Source: Lucinisca nassula
Lineage: Eukaryota; Mollusca; Bivalvia; Lucinida; Lucinidae
DNA: 64,000 bases
Assembly (NCBI GenBank): GCA_963580285.1
Contig: OY757026.1
Span: 65,659,396 to 65,723,395, forward strand
Direction: 5' to 3'
Shown here: piece by piece, positions 1-10,486 of the stretch
Layout: each line of letters opens with the position of its first letter
How positions within the stretch are numbered: position 1 is the stretch's first letter
Made by a program: the position numbers and the translations under genes
Notes under the pieces: model-generated
What the model was told of the DNA's origin: nothing
The model's input: the letters and a program-made list of their open reading frames with translations, nothing else
Databases searched by the model: none

Positions 1-1828
1 GCAATACCAATGTTTTTGGGAGTAGTCTTCGTATAAGACTATCTCCTCTCAAATAGCCCATCCTTCGAAAATATACTAATCCGTGGAAAAGAAGTGGAAT
101 GTATCCTAGTATTTCTAAGTGCAATGCCAAGAGGTGCAGATGTTGTTTGCATTTAAGCACTGCGTCTACCGTTACTTCATCTGTAAACGGTAGACGCTTC
201 TCTGTAGTTAACATGTCTGATTTGACATGGCAGTCTACAGATTTCATTTATCTAATTACATCACGTGCTGCAAACTGTAATATGCAGTACGTCGGTCAAA
301 CTAACCGCATGCTTAAAACTAGATTGAACGAGCATTATCGTAGAATGAGTAAGCCTAAGAAAACTGACACTTTCTTGTACCGTCACTTTCGACGTACATG
401 TCATTCTGTAAATAACATTGTTATACAGCCAGTGGAAAAACTTTATTACGATGCAAATTCTACATCTAGAGTCAAAATAATCGAAAGACATGAGGCTGAA
501 CTGAAATGGATTAAATTTTTACAGACCCCTTTTCCACTGGGAATTAATGACAACATTTATCATGAGGGTAATATTTCCAGAATGCCGGACTTTGATATTT
601 TCTCGCTCCTGGAATGTCGAAAACGCAGAACTAGATCTCACGGCACCAGGAAAAATGATACTTTTAAACGTAAATCACGTGCGTTTAAACGAAACAATAC
701 TAGACTGAAGTGACTGTCAATTATATTATTAAATCATGGACGCCACTCTATGCTTTCATTTTTAAGTTCATTACCCGTTTCTGTTTTACGTCTTCTGGAC
801 ACCGAGGCGAATAAATTCTACGATAGTTCTCATCAGTTATATGATGCGGCTCTCTTAACTAGAGGCTATACTCAGCATACTCTCCGTCCTTACATTGATT
901 CTGTATTTAATCATAAACGCCATTTCTTCAAAATATCCTTCATTAATAAGGGTATGGATTTTATAGATTTGCCCAGTATCTTCCGTGAGAGATCGGTGCT
1001 TTTCTTCCTGCATATACTATTCCTGCTTATTTTCAAAATACTGAAACACCTATAATTTACTATAAATATAACAAACCTGTTAGATCTATCATTTTTAATT
1101 TCAATAAACTTGTTTCAGATCTTGATATTGATACTAATACTCCTGATTCATGTGATTGTAAAAACTCAGGGTATTGCTATCCTGCTGCTGGTCATGTAAT
1201 TACTGGCAATTTGAAAATTATTCCTGATTCTAGGATAAGGAATATAATTTCTAAAGGATCGAAATATCGGTTTCCTTCTAAAATTGATTTCAGTAAATGT
1301 AGAGATGAAATCGCTTCCTTGAATGAATTCGGTAATCGATGGTTTAAGCGAGAGTATGTTGAGCATAAAGCCCTTAAGGACTGGAAACTTAGCATTTTAA
1401 AACTAGTGAATAAACGCATTTCTTTCTATTCTCAAAATACTAACTTATTACCTCCTAAGCCGAAGACGTATTTACGTCATCTTAAACTAGGTATTCAAGA
1501 ATTTCATAAGAAGTTTGTTTTGGCCCCTGCAGACAAGGCCGCTAACAACGTCGTCGTTGTGTGACGGCTCCACTATGTTAACACGCTTAAGCAGGAGCTT
1601 GGTGGTACTAAGGCCTATGAACTTCAGCCTTTAGCTGAAGAGAGAGCTATAGTAGATAAACATGTTTGTCATTCAGCCACCAAGTTTGCTGTGTGTGTAA
1701 CCGAAGGCCAAGACAAGCTTCCTACGCTATACTGGTTACCAAAACTTCATAAAAGACCTTACAAAGCATGGTTTATTGCAAATTCTAGCTCTTGCACTAC
1801 CACTGAACTTTCTAAATTTCAGAATAAA
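1..1828 (+). pseudogene. Penelope-like retroelement remnant, GIY-YIG domain first (Naiad-type)
   Basis: Two coding blocks lie in the order endonuclease then reverse transcriptase. The first (about 99-710) has a Cys cluster (C-x4-C-x-CC, near codons 9-16), then a GIY-YIG-like core with IYLITS and MQYVGQT about 12 residues apart, followed by LKTRLNEH. After a stop, a block at about 750-1830 in shifting frames reads GHVITGNL, ISKGSKYRFP, FVLAPADKAANNVVVV, LPTLYWLPKLHKRPYKAWFIA and SSCTTTEL. These are the N-terminal RT motifs of Penelope-like elements. In canonical PLEs the GIY-YIG domain follows RT; here it precedes it, as described for the Naiad/Chlamys PLE clades. Stops (711, 1561) and a frameshift near 1040 show it is dead. 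The catalytic RT half is missing because a LINE begins at about 1829. The left end runs off the window. Confidence 0.8.
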
Positions 1829-4140
1829 AGACAGGTTTTCGTTCGGAACGTAGTACCAACGACAATTTAATAAGACTAGAACCATTTATACGAAATGCTT
1901 TTATTAACATAGAACACGTAGTAGCTGTCTTTTTTCGACTTGGAGAAAGCATATGATACCACATGGCGTGATGGAATATTGAGAGATCTCCATAACTTCG
2001 GCTTAAGGGGAAAACTTCCCAGTTTATTCAAAGTTTTTTAGGTGAGCGTGTATTTCAAGTGCGCGTTGGATCTACCCTGTCAGATCTCTATGAACAAGAG
2101 CAGGGTGCCCCACAAGTTAGGATTCCCTCAACTACGCTATTTAACATCAAAATAAATAATATTGTACAACGTTTGGACGACAAAACAGACCGTTCATTAT
2201 ATGTTGATGATTTTTGTATATGTTACCGTTCAAAAAATATGAAAACAATTGACAGAAAGTTGCAACAAAATTTAAAGAGTATAGAAGAATGAACTGATAA
2301 AAATGGTTCCAAGTTCTCCAAGTTGAAAACGCAGTGTTCATTTTTGTAAGCTACGGAAGAAACACGAACATCCTTCCTTGTTTTTATACGGATCACACAT
2401 TCCTGTTGTTGAAGAAGCCAAATTTCTTGGGGTCATATTTGATCAAAAGTTATCTTTTATTCCCCATTTTAGATATCTTAAAGCGAAATGCTTAAAAGCT
2501 TTGAATCTTTTGAAAGTTTTAGCTCATACAAGTTGGGGAGCAGATCGGTACACTTTTTTACATCTTTACCGGTCTCTGATAAGATCTAAATTAGATTATG
2601 GGTCTGTTGTTTATTGTTCTGCCAGAAAGTCTTATTTAAAATCTTTGGATACTATTCATCACCAATGCCTTCGTGTGGCTATGGGAGCCTTCCGTACTTC
2701 TCCCGTATTAAGCCTTTATGTAGAAGCAGGTGAACCATCTTTAACTTCGCGCAGAGAGAAACTTTCTCTTCAGTATGCTATCAGACCTGCTGCAAATCAT
2801 TCTAACCCGGCATTCCAAATTTCATTTCCACCTGAATTTGTAGATAAGTATGAAACTAAACCCACAGCAATCAAACCTTTTGGAATACGAATTTTACCAC
2901 TGTTAGAAAATTTAGGCATCGACCTTAAAAATATTCAAAAACATGAAACCGCCGAAGTTACATCTTGGTGTATTAAAAACCTTCTATTCTGTTTGACTTA
3001 CATGATGGCAAAAAATCCGAATCAAATCCGATACTTCTCAAACAAAACTTTCAGGTACTGCAGTCATGTTACAATGATTACCAGCAAGTCTATACTGATG
3101 GTTCCAAAGAAGGAGATAAAGTTGGTTGTGCGTATGTTTCTATACGCACAAAACCATGCGCCTTCCAGATGGTTCATCTACTTTTACGGCTGAAGCCAAG
3201 GCAATAGGCCTAGCTTTAGATTTTGTCAGTTCCTCAACAATTCAAAAAGCAATTATATTTTCTGATTCACTCTCTGTGCTTAAGGCTTTAGACCATTCAT
3301 CATCTAAAAATCCTCAAATACAAAAAATGATTGAAAAACATCATGAAATGTCTAAAACGCACCAAATCTTGTTTTGTTGGCTTCCGAGCCATATTGGCAT
3401 TGTGGGCAATGAACATGCTGATAAGAAAGCAAAGACATCGCTCAATCTTGATCCGTCTGTTTTTAAAATTCCTTTTATTTTATTTTATTTTTTTTTTTTG
3501 GTTTTGGGTTTTACGGCCCTTTCAAGATTTTTTCACTCATATCGAGCCGATCGTTAATCAGAGGTGGGCGAAAACCGGAGTACCCGGAGAAAAACCACCT
3601 GACCTTCCGTTGCAGAACTTGGCGTCCCACACGTGGCCTGAGCGAGGCTCGAACCTACGGCGGTGAGAGACCTAATGACTAAGAGTCAGCGCTCTTATCC
3701 ACTAGGCCACGGAGGCCCGTAAAATTCCTTTTAATAATTTTAAACTATTTATCAACAGATACATCTTGTCGGAATGGCAAGATGAATGGGACCATGAAAT
3801 AAATAACAGACTCCATGCCATTAAACCTGTCGTTGGAAGAAAATGCTCTCCTTCACAGTTTTCCAGGAAAGAGGATGTAGTATTAACGCGCGACTGCGCA
3901 TTGGCCATACTAGTGTTATTCGTTCTTATATTTTGAATGGTGATGATCAGCCTTCTTGTGTAGGATGTGATCCGCCATTCACTGTTAAACATATCTTAAT
4001 TGAATGTGTAGACTTTTCACAGTCCCGTGACTTATATTTCAAAGCTGACACTTTGCAAAAATTGTTTCAAGATGTACCTGTTGAAAATATTATTTTATTC
4101 TTAAAAGATATTGGACTTTTTCATAAGATTTAACTTTCAG
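1829..4140 (+). pseudogene. 5'-truncated non-LTR retrotransposon (RT and RNase H), decayed
   Basis: The block opens inside RT (GFRSERSTNDNLIRLE), then FFDLEKAYDTTW at about 1930, a degraded QGAP motif at 2100 and the catalytic-type motif LYVDDF at 2200. Next come CSFL, VKFLGVIFDQKL-like thumb sequence (2420) and LIRSKLDYGSVVYCSA (2580-2620). An RNase H domain follows, with TDGSK (3095), AEAKAIGLAL (3193), FSDSLSVLKAL (3260), LPSHIGIVGNEHADKKAK (3390-3440), and a Cys/His tail with CVGCDPPFTVKHILIEC (3955-4010). This RT plus RNase H layout fits the I/Nimb or jockey group. Frameshifts occur near 1835, 1920, 2290-2345, 3150 and 3880. The endonuclease half is absent, as expected for a 5'-truncated insertion. 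A SINE interrupts it at 3478-3719. The stop is at about 4130. Confidence 0.82.
3478..3719 (-). mobile_element. tRNA-derived SINE with 14-bp target-site duplication
   Basis: On the minus strand the element starts GGGCCTCCGTGGCCTAGTGG (box A TGGCCTAGTGG). Box B GGTTCGAGCC lies about 60 bases on, a tRNA-unrelated body follows, and the element ends in GGCCGTAAAACCCAAAAC plus an A-rich tail (T-rich on the plus strand, 3478-3500). It is flanked by perfect 14-bp copies of taaaattcctttta at 3464-3477 and 3720-3733. Removing one copy restores the LINE reading (FKIPF continuing into NNFKLF), so the insertion postdates the LINE. Confidence 0.92.
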
Positions 4141-4201
4141 ATTTTTATAAATATCATACTTACTTTTTTACTTTTAATATCCGCATAATTCTTCATGCCG
4201 T

Positions 4202-4475
4202 TTAACCATTAACCGCTTGACGCTTATGACCCCCAAAGAGGGCTGACAAGAAATCATCATCATCAACCTTCTTCTCTAGAACCGGCGGGCCGATGGTCAT
4301 GAAACTTGATATGTAGCATTGGGGACTCGAATCATTCATACGCTTTGTAAATGATGACCTTGAATGACCTTGACCTATATAAGGCAAGCCTTGTGATACC
4401 GGGCAGTGACCCTTGGGAGGATTTTTCCATCTATGCCTCACACCCATGTAAGGTTCCCTTAAATTTTCCCGTTTG
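4202..4475. repeat. Fragments of two interspersed repeats
   Basis: 4268-4385 is a diverged piece of the CTTCTTCTCTAGAACCG...GGCCTTGAAACTTG...TGACCTTGACCTA repeat that fills 16354-19728. 4386-4460 resembles the right end of the hairpin MITE at 42921-43313 (GGATTTTTCCATC, CACCCATGTAAG). No coding sequence is visible. Confidence 0.55.
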
Positions 4476-4637
4476 ATGTTGAGGACATTATGTCGGATCA
4501 TTTTGTGTCTTTTCCCCGAATATTGTCTTGTTTTTGCTAGACTCGTTCTCCTGTTAAATTGGTGCTGCCATTCTATGAGCTGTTTCTTTTTTCACGATTT
4601 TAGCGAAATATGGAGGTTTCCTGACTTGATGGTTTCC

Positions 4638-5079
4638 CGACTTGTGGGTTCGCGACCTATGGACATTTGCTACCCTGCAGGTTCTCTACCTGTATGTGTT
4701 TGCTACACAATGTATTCACCACCTGGACTTGTGGGTTCGCGACCTATGGACATTTGCTACCCTGCAGGTTCTCTACCTGTATGTGTTTGCTTCCTAATGT
4801 ATTCGCCACCTGGACTTGTGGGTTCGCGACCTATGCACATTTGCTACCCTGCAGGTTCTCTATCTGTACGTTTTTGCTACCTAATGTATTCGCCACTTGG
4901 ACTTGTGGGTTCGCAACCTATGCACATTTGCTACCCTGCAGGTTCTCTACCTGTACGTGTTTGCTACCTAATGTATTCGCCACCTGGACTTGTGGGTTCG
5001 CGACCTATGCACATTTGCTACCCTGCAGGTTCTCTATCTGTACGTGTTTGCTACCCAATGTATTCGCCACCTGGACTTT
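4638..5079. repeat. 87-bp minisatellite, about 5 copies, open reading frame
   Basis: The phrase GACCTATG(G/C)ACATTTGC starts at 4654, 4741, 4828, 4915 (with one change) and 5002, an exact 87-bp period. As 87 is divisible by three, the plus strand stays open in two frames. The frame spanning about 4620-5140 gives a 29-residue repeat (core SRPMHICYPAGSLPVRVCY). Copies differ by a few substitutions each. Nothing indicates translation; an open frame is expected from a stop-free 87-bp unit. Confidence 0.93.
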
Positions 5080-5450
5080 CCGCTACCAAATTAAAAACAA
5101 AGATGAAAACGCCTTTTAGCGTTAGATTTACTTGTGCTTAGCATTGTTATATGGTCATTTTATTCACATCTATCACAAAAGAGTTGAGCGACTATACTTA
5201 AAAACAGAATCTACTCTCTCGTAAAATCAGTACCAAAGACACCGAAATGACAGATTCTATGGGTCGTTATATATGAGACCTTTATAGAAAAAGGTCTAAG
5301 AACGTTTACAATAGTATTACCACTATTTCAGTTATGGAATGTTTGCAGTGGTTTACATAATACCATGAAGCGCTATTCGATGCTTTAAAGTTTCAAAAGA
5401 AATATTTGACCTGAAAATGTTTTTGTTTTCAAAATCAAACACAAGTAAAC

Positions 5451-6190
5451 ATGCCAAATTTTGGCTGTTTTCAAAAGAAACATATCAAGTTAAAAAGTGT
5501 ATTTTTGAAGAATAATGCATACAAAACGTTTTCAAAATTTCATCGTCGACATGACGTTTCCTTGAATAAACTTCTTCAACTGGGGCTGTCGGAACCTGAG
5601 TTTTATGGGGATTTAGTTTATAAATTCAGAAGAATACTAGATAGTGATCACGTTTCTAGTCAGTTCAGAACTAGAGCTGCCGCCTAACGGGCGCCAATTA
5701 TACCCCCGCATGCATTGTCAGACAAATTTTTACAAGTATTTGACCTTGAGGAAGGTCAACGTAAAGATCAAGGTCAGGTTTGTGTATATCAATCTTAAGT
5801 ACTAGTGGCAAGGTGTGTGGTGTGTGAATATTAAAGAAATCGGTCAAAGAATAAGGAAGTTATGAGCAATGTTAAAGTTTTTTGTAACGGACCGACGACG
5901 ACAGACGACAGACGACAAGCTGACTCCTATATACCCCCTTCAAACTTCGTTTGCGGGGGTATAAAAATCGTTGCTGAATACAAGAAAAGTGGTTACACCA
6001 AGGATGTTATTTAACAGACAGCGTGTTTGGTTTTCGACCCTGTTACAGTGGACAATTTTGCTTCGCTCTTTGGTTGCACAGCTGTGGGCCGGACTCCGGA
6101 CTCTATCTTTTGAATTCGGGAAGCTGCGAGCCGGATTTTTCCTTGGGTCGACCCCCAGTGATCTAACTGGTGGTTTTCTTCTGCTCTGAC
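5451..6190 (+). pseudogene. Decayed coding fragment, probably from a mobile element, split by an insertion
   Basis: 5451-5660 reads ...KNNAYKTFSKFHRRHDVSLNKLL...EPEFYGDLVYKFRRI...SSQFR. The same protein resumes at about 5964 as KIVAEYKKSGYTKDV, a stop, QTACLVFDPVTVDNFASLFG, then CTAVGRTPDSI and a stop. The join across 5661-5963 is clean (QFR|KIV). I recall similar segments in repeat-derived bivalve predictions but cannot name the family. At least two in-frame stops make it non-functional. Confidence 0.5.
5661..5963 (+). mobile_element. Short nonautonomous repeat with 3' hairpin ending GGGGGTATA
   Basis: It starts CTAGAGCTG and ends in a hairpin (TATACCCCC ... GCGGGGGTATA, 5930-5963). A second TATACCCCCGCA occurs near its start (5699-5710), facing the terminal GCGGGGGTATA as an inverted repeat. 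It cuts a decayed reading frame exactly between QFR and KIV. A relative at about 37812-38112 has the same start (CTAGAGCT), GACCGAC...CTCACTCCTATA and GGGGGTATA end. There are no long target duplications; AA is possible. Confidence 0.7.
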
Positions 6191-7085
6191 ATCGGATTGT
6201 TGTTGAGTCCTCAACCCTGATTCATGATGATATTATTCTAAACATAACCATTTTACTATGTATTTTATCATGACTCGATATTGAGCTAGAAAGCCTCCAT
6301 GCGGATCATTTTGTTATTGTTATTTTGTTTGATACTGTACTGAAACTGAGGGCGAGGGTTGAAATTTCATAAACTCCGGAGTTGAAGATCCCCTCCCTCT
6401 AGTAGGTTTACCACTGACCACCCCAAGGGGGTCATTCTTTTGCAGTGTCGTACTAGTTATTTGTCTTTGTGCCGTTTGTTCACGTTTCGTCTGTTTTTTT
6501 GTGTGTGCCTCCGTATCATTTTCTTTTGGTGACTTAAGACGGCTGCGCTCTTAGATTGAAGCCTTTCCTGAGTGACCTTTTCTTACTCGTTTCATTTTGA
6601 ATCATTTTGAAAATAGAGTTCTGCTTAAGCCGGTGCTAGAGGGCGTGGCCAGTGTTGCACATTTCATTTCTGGTCATGAACGGACTCAGTAAAACTGAGT
6701 CTGCAATTTTCGTTAATTTTCAGATGGGACATGTATCTTAGCGGATTTGGTTGCCACTGTTTTTAATATTTTAAATTTTACAAGTCTCGCTTCTTTGGAC
6801 ATCTCCTTCCTGATGCCCGGGACTTCCGTGGGGTGTGGGCCATGTTTGCTGATGTTGGCTCGGTGGGGGATGCCTATAAGTCCGCGGTTAGGCGTCTCTT
6901 GCCTGATGCCTCCAGTTGACCTGTCTCATGAGCTACGTCGGTCGGTGTGTGCTCGGAGGGGTATTTGCCGGGTCTTGTCCGTCATCCGTTTCGGTTTCAA
7001 AACTTCGGGGTTGAAACACACTGATGAAGATTAAATTTCAGAAAGGCCTCTGTGTCACTTAATTAGGTATAGTTACGCCTTAATT
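6191..7085. other. No intact gene; possible degenerate retroelement 3' fragment
   Basis: Short plus-strand coding-like patches occur in shifting frames around 6780-7060 (for example LPDARDFRGVWAMF, then GLVRHPFRF, then an ERPLC-like stretch). They suggest a decayed element, but I could not place them in a family. A 36-bp stretch near 6390-6435 is G/C-run rich. No exon pattern was seen. Confidence 0.3.
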
Positions 7086-7088
7086 AGT

Positions 7089-7520
7089 TACTTTACGTTC
7101 GTAATTCTTTCCATTTGGTGTCTCTGATGGGAGGTGTGAGGTAACTGTATCGATTCCTGATCATTGCCTTCACTTTTATTTAACCTATTATAAATATCAT
7201 TGGATTTTAGAACTTTTATGTTTAACACTTTTAAGCCCTGCCCGCAAACAACTTGACAAATATAGTTATTTCATATAAGGGTATGGAAGAACGAGTAGTC
7301 CTTTTCTTGTCTGATTCTTCCGTTTGATAGTAACCTAGCTTTGCTACTGGGTATTTCTCATTGCAGGGCTTAAAAAGTGTTAAGCATAAAATGTCTAAAG
7401 TCCAAATGATATTGGTAAATAGGCTAAATAAACGTGAAGGCAATTATCAGGAATCGAAACAATTACCTCACACCTCCCATCAGAGACACCAAAGGGAAAG
7501 AAACACGAACGTGAAGTAAC
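7089..7520. repeat. Foldback: two R1 repeat copies as an inverted repeat
   Basis: The left arm 7089-7240 (GTTACTTTACGTTCG ... TTTTAAGCCCTG) matches the reverse complement of the right arm at about 7365-7520 (CAGGGCTTAAAAAG ... CGAACGTGAAGTAAC) with scattered substitutions. Arms are about 150 bp with a spacer near 120 bp. Both arms carry the TGGTGTCTCTGATGGGAG and TCGATTCCTGATCATTG phrases of the R1 family, found about 15 times in the window. Confidence 0.85.
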
Positions 7521-7525
7521 TACCA

Positions 7526-7672
7526 AGCAGGCAAATGACGTAATTGTGACGTCACATCAACGTCAGTATAACGTCATAACGTTTATGCAACGTCACATCT
7601 ACGTCGGTGCAACGTCGTGACGTTGCACCGACGTTGATTTGACGTTGCCCTAGCAACGTGTGCCTGCTGGGT
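7526..7672. mobile_element. Small MITE rich in ACGTC/GACGT
   Basis: The ends CCAAGCAGGCA and TGCCTGCTGGG form an imperfect inverted repeat. The interior is a chain of ACGTC/GACGT words around the perfect palindrome GGTGCAACGTCGTGACGTTGCACC (7599-7632 region), plus one CRE-like TGACGTCA at 7546. Confidence 0.7.
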
Positions 7673-7920
7673 AAATAAGTTCTGAATAGTTAGATCCTTT
7701 GGAAGCAAAGAATGCACCAAAATAAACGAAAATTCTGTTTTATTGAGTCTGTTTATGACAAGTACATGTACTGTAATGTGTACGCACTCTATTTTTGTTT
7801 AAACATTATTTATTTTGATTTGTCAAAAATTTACAAGTTCGTACATTGACAGAATACAATAGTACATGCATACAGCATTCATGCTTTTTAATCATCTCCT
7901 GCAATATACACTATGAATGT

Positions 7921-8218
7921 TTTGTGTTTGTTTGATTTGAGGTTTAATGTCCCCGTCAACACTGTATCGATCATTTTGGAGACGTTGCTTCCAATTTTGT
8001 GGGACTTTTACCCTACACTGACATTAAATGACATCTCAAGTCCTATCACCCATGAAACCAATAGGTTTCTAAGCATGGACGGGCCGACTCGCACCGCTTT
8101 GCCTGGGCAGGCTTAAATCCTCTAAGCGGTTTACCAATACACGTGTGCAGCCGGTTTCAGCTCTGCGTGGAAGCATCATGCAGCCCATCTGTTTGTTCAA
8201 GCCCCGATGGGCGGGGGC
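7921..8218 (-). mobile_element. SINE family S2 copy
   Basis: Read on the minus strand it runs from CGCCCATCGGGGCTTG through GCATGATGCTTCCACGCAG, AGCCTGCCCAGGCAAAGCGG and GACATCTCAAG-type sequence to the tail GGGACATTAAACCTCAAATC. Nine copies, whole or partial, occur in the window. It was called a SINE from size, copy number and shared 3' tail; no tRNA head was identified. Confidence 0.75.
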
Positions 8219-8639
8219 GAACACTATGAATTGAGTGTATCGAACCAGGTTCAGTAAGTCAAGCAGTACAGATGTAATCATTTGCAATGTAAAACTCATA
8301 ATAAATTAAGAAAGAAGGAAAGAAAAAAAGGAAATCAGGGAAAAAGGTAAGAATGAAAGACGTGCATAAAGTGAGTTAAGTATAAGTAGTTTTAGCCTGC
8401 TTGGTGTCGTGGAACGCCAAGAGATACCGATTAGAGGCACAAATTAATGTCTTTATAGTTACATACTAAGTACATAAGTTTCTTTAAGCATCAAGAGAAA
8501 ATCGTTTGGTTTGACGAATATGTTTATGGACTGCCTTAAAAATAAAATCGTTGATTTCGTCAGATAATGAACTATCGCCGAATAGAAAAACAGCTTCAGG
8601 TGCAACAAAGTGATTGCTGGCTGTATCTAACAGTTCTCT

Positions 8640-9080
8640 GTTGATGACATTAAATTTTGATCATCTTAATAGGAAATGATAGTTGGTTTCAACAGCTCCA
8701 CAAGTGCAAAAGGGTCAGAATAGAAGTGGACGCAATGATCAGGAATCGATACAATCAACTCACAGTTCCCATCAGAGACACCAAAGGGAAAGAGACACAA
8801 ACATGAAACAACAGACCCTAATGGAAACATCAATAGCGGAAAACCAAAAGGACAGTTACTTTCCCACAAAATAGCCAACAGGCTATCCAAAATAAAATAC
8901 TATAAGCGACAACTACAGCCAAAGACAAACCATAACAAAAATAAATCACGACAGAAGAACCGCCTTGGAACGGTCAGCGGAAACGAATTCCACTTGGGGG
9001 CTTAATTCGATTTTACGTGGCCACAACCCCCGCCCTTACTTTCAGGTCAGGAGCAGGGATGGACCTGGTCTCTGTATCAC
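8640..9080 (-). repeat. R1 interspersed repeat copy
   Basis: Minus-strand copy with, in order on the plus strand, CAATGATCAGGAATCGATAC, CCCATCAGAGACACC, AAAGGGAAAGA, GGAAACATCAATAGCGGAAA, CTATCCAAAATAAAATA, ACAAACCATAACAAAAATAA, CCTTGGAACGGTC and TCGATTTTACGTGGCCACAA. No coding capacity is visible. Confidence 0.8.
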
Positions 9081-9301
9081 GTACCTTTAAGGCGATGTTT
9101 TAAGCGCAGTAATACAATAATAAAGAAGAAAATACACCTCATGTAAAATTATGCTACAGCAGATAAAGTTCAGAGGTATAAATAGTGTCATTGTCTCTCA
9201 GATACCGTAGTATTCTGTGTTTGTACTGTCTATGTTCTGTGTTGCTTATTAAATAATATAAAATAGTATCCAAAGTTTGGTGATTAGAATTCATTAATAA
9301 C

Positions 9302-9326
9302 CTCCCCCCCCCCCCCCCCCCCCCCC
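9302..9326. repeat. Poly-C tract
   Basis: About 24 consecutive C residues. The same tract sits at the same place in another R1 copy (38750-38774), next to GTGGAATTCG-like sequence, so it is part of the repeat. Confidence 0.95.
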
Positions 9327-9339
9327 GCCGATGAGATTC

Positions 9340-9600
9340 TTTTCACTGACTGTTCCAGAGCGGTTCTTCTGTCGCGGCGGTTTATTTTTTATGCCTTGTC
9401 TTTTAGTGTGTGTACACCTAATATACTTTTGTTTTGGATAGCCAAATGGCCATACTGTCCTTTAGACTTTCCGCTGTTGATGCTTCAACTGGGGTCTAGT
9501 TATTTAATGTTTGTGTTTCTTTCCCGTTGACGTTTCTGATGGGTGGTGAAGTTTAATTATATCGATTCCTGATCATTGTCGTCATTTCTATTTTTATTAC
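9340..9600 (+). repeat. R1 interspersed repeat copy
   Basis: Plus-strand copy: TTCCAGAGCGGTTCTTCTGTCG, GTTTATTTTTTATG, TTTTGGATAGCC, TTTCCGCTGTTGATG, GTTTGTGTTTCTTTCCC and ATCGATTCCTGATCATTG. Confidence 0.8.
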
Positions 9601-9609
9601 ATAATGCAT

Positions 9610-9880
9610 CCAAACAATGGGCGTGACTCAAAAAGCCAATATTTTACTTCATCACTGGTATACTCTTTAGCGTTAGACAATGTTATGCCATTTTCGTGAA
9701 TCACAAACGTTGCAAAGGGACTGAAATGCATGTGTTACAGTCAATAGTGCTTGCTGGAATACTTCTAACAATGGCGAATCCGTGGGAGAGTTTGAAGAAA
9801 ACAGTACAACAAAAGACGATATTTAGGAATCGATATAGATGAGCTCTAGCAGAGAATTGTTGAGTTGTACAGTTTGGACG
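9610..9880. repeat. Family G repeat fragment
   Basis: This shares ACTGAAATGCATGTGTTACAGTC, TTCTAACAATGGCGAA, GAGTTTGAAGAAAACAG and GATGAGCTCTAGC with 53130-53290. No coding sequence is visible. Confidence 0.6.
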
Positions 9881-9884
9881 TATA

Positions 9885-10468
9885 TATAAATATTGACATG
9901 GTCTTGAACTCTAAATTGGGTCATCTCGCTCTGACACATTTTTCAAAACACAAACAAATTATTTCCCTATAACCCGACTATCGTTCAATAGCGGAGTGCT
10001 TTCTGCATCTAGAGATATAGGCCACGACTTTCAATAATTCACCTTGACAGAACAAAATTTAACTTTCCGCACAAAGAAATATTCTTCGATTCGTTAGCCA
10101 CTTCCGCTTTCTAGTCCTGTTTTGCTATATATGATTGGACTGCAAATATCAGACACTTGCCGCGATATTAACGCAAGGAAACACCGTCCGATCAGATCGC
10201 TCGGAGCAATACACGAAAATCAAAGTATACTAGAAAGCGGAAGTGGCTTACGGATAGAAGAATCATTGTTTGTGCAAAAAGTAAATAATGTAAAATTTTC
10301 TCCTGTAAAGGTGAGCTGCCTATATCCTTAGCTTGAGTAAGCACTCCACTATTGAACGATCGTCGGGTTGAAGGAATATATTTTGTTTAGTTTTGAAAAT
10401 ATGCGTCTGAGCGAGATGACCCAATTTAGATGTCAAGACCATGTCAATATTTATATATGAGAAAGCGA
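9885..10468. repeat. Large foldback, arms about 240 bp
   Basis: The left arm 9885-10120 (ATATATAAATATTGACATGG ... CCACTTCCGCTTTCTAG) pairs with the right arm 10222-10465 (CTAGAAAGCGGAAGTGGC ... CCATGTCAATATTTATATAT). Several internal blocks match with modest divergence (for example AATTGGGTCATCTCGCTC). The central spacer is about 100 bp. It may be a foldback transposon or an inverted duplication. Confidence 0.85.
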
Positions 10469-10486
10469 GCTGCCCGTGCCCATTTG

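Noticed and set aside
7526..7672. ACGTC-rich block considered as a CRE cluster or enhancer
   Set aside because: The TGACGTCA match lies within a TIR-bounded MITE and the words reflect its palindromic build; no specific regulatory claim is supportable.
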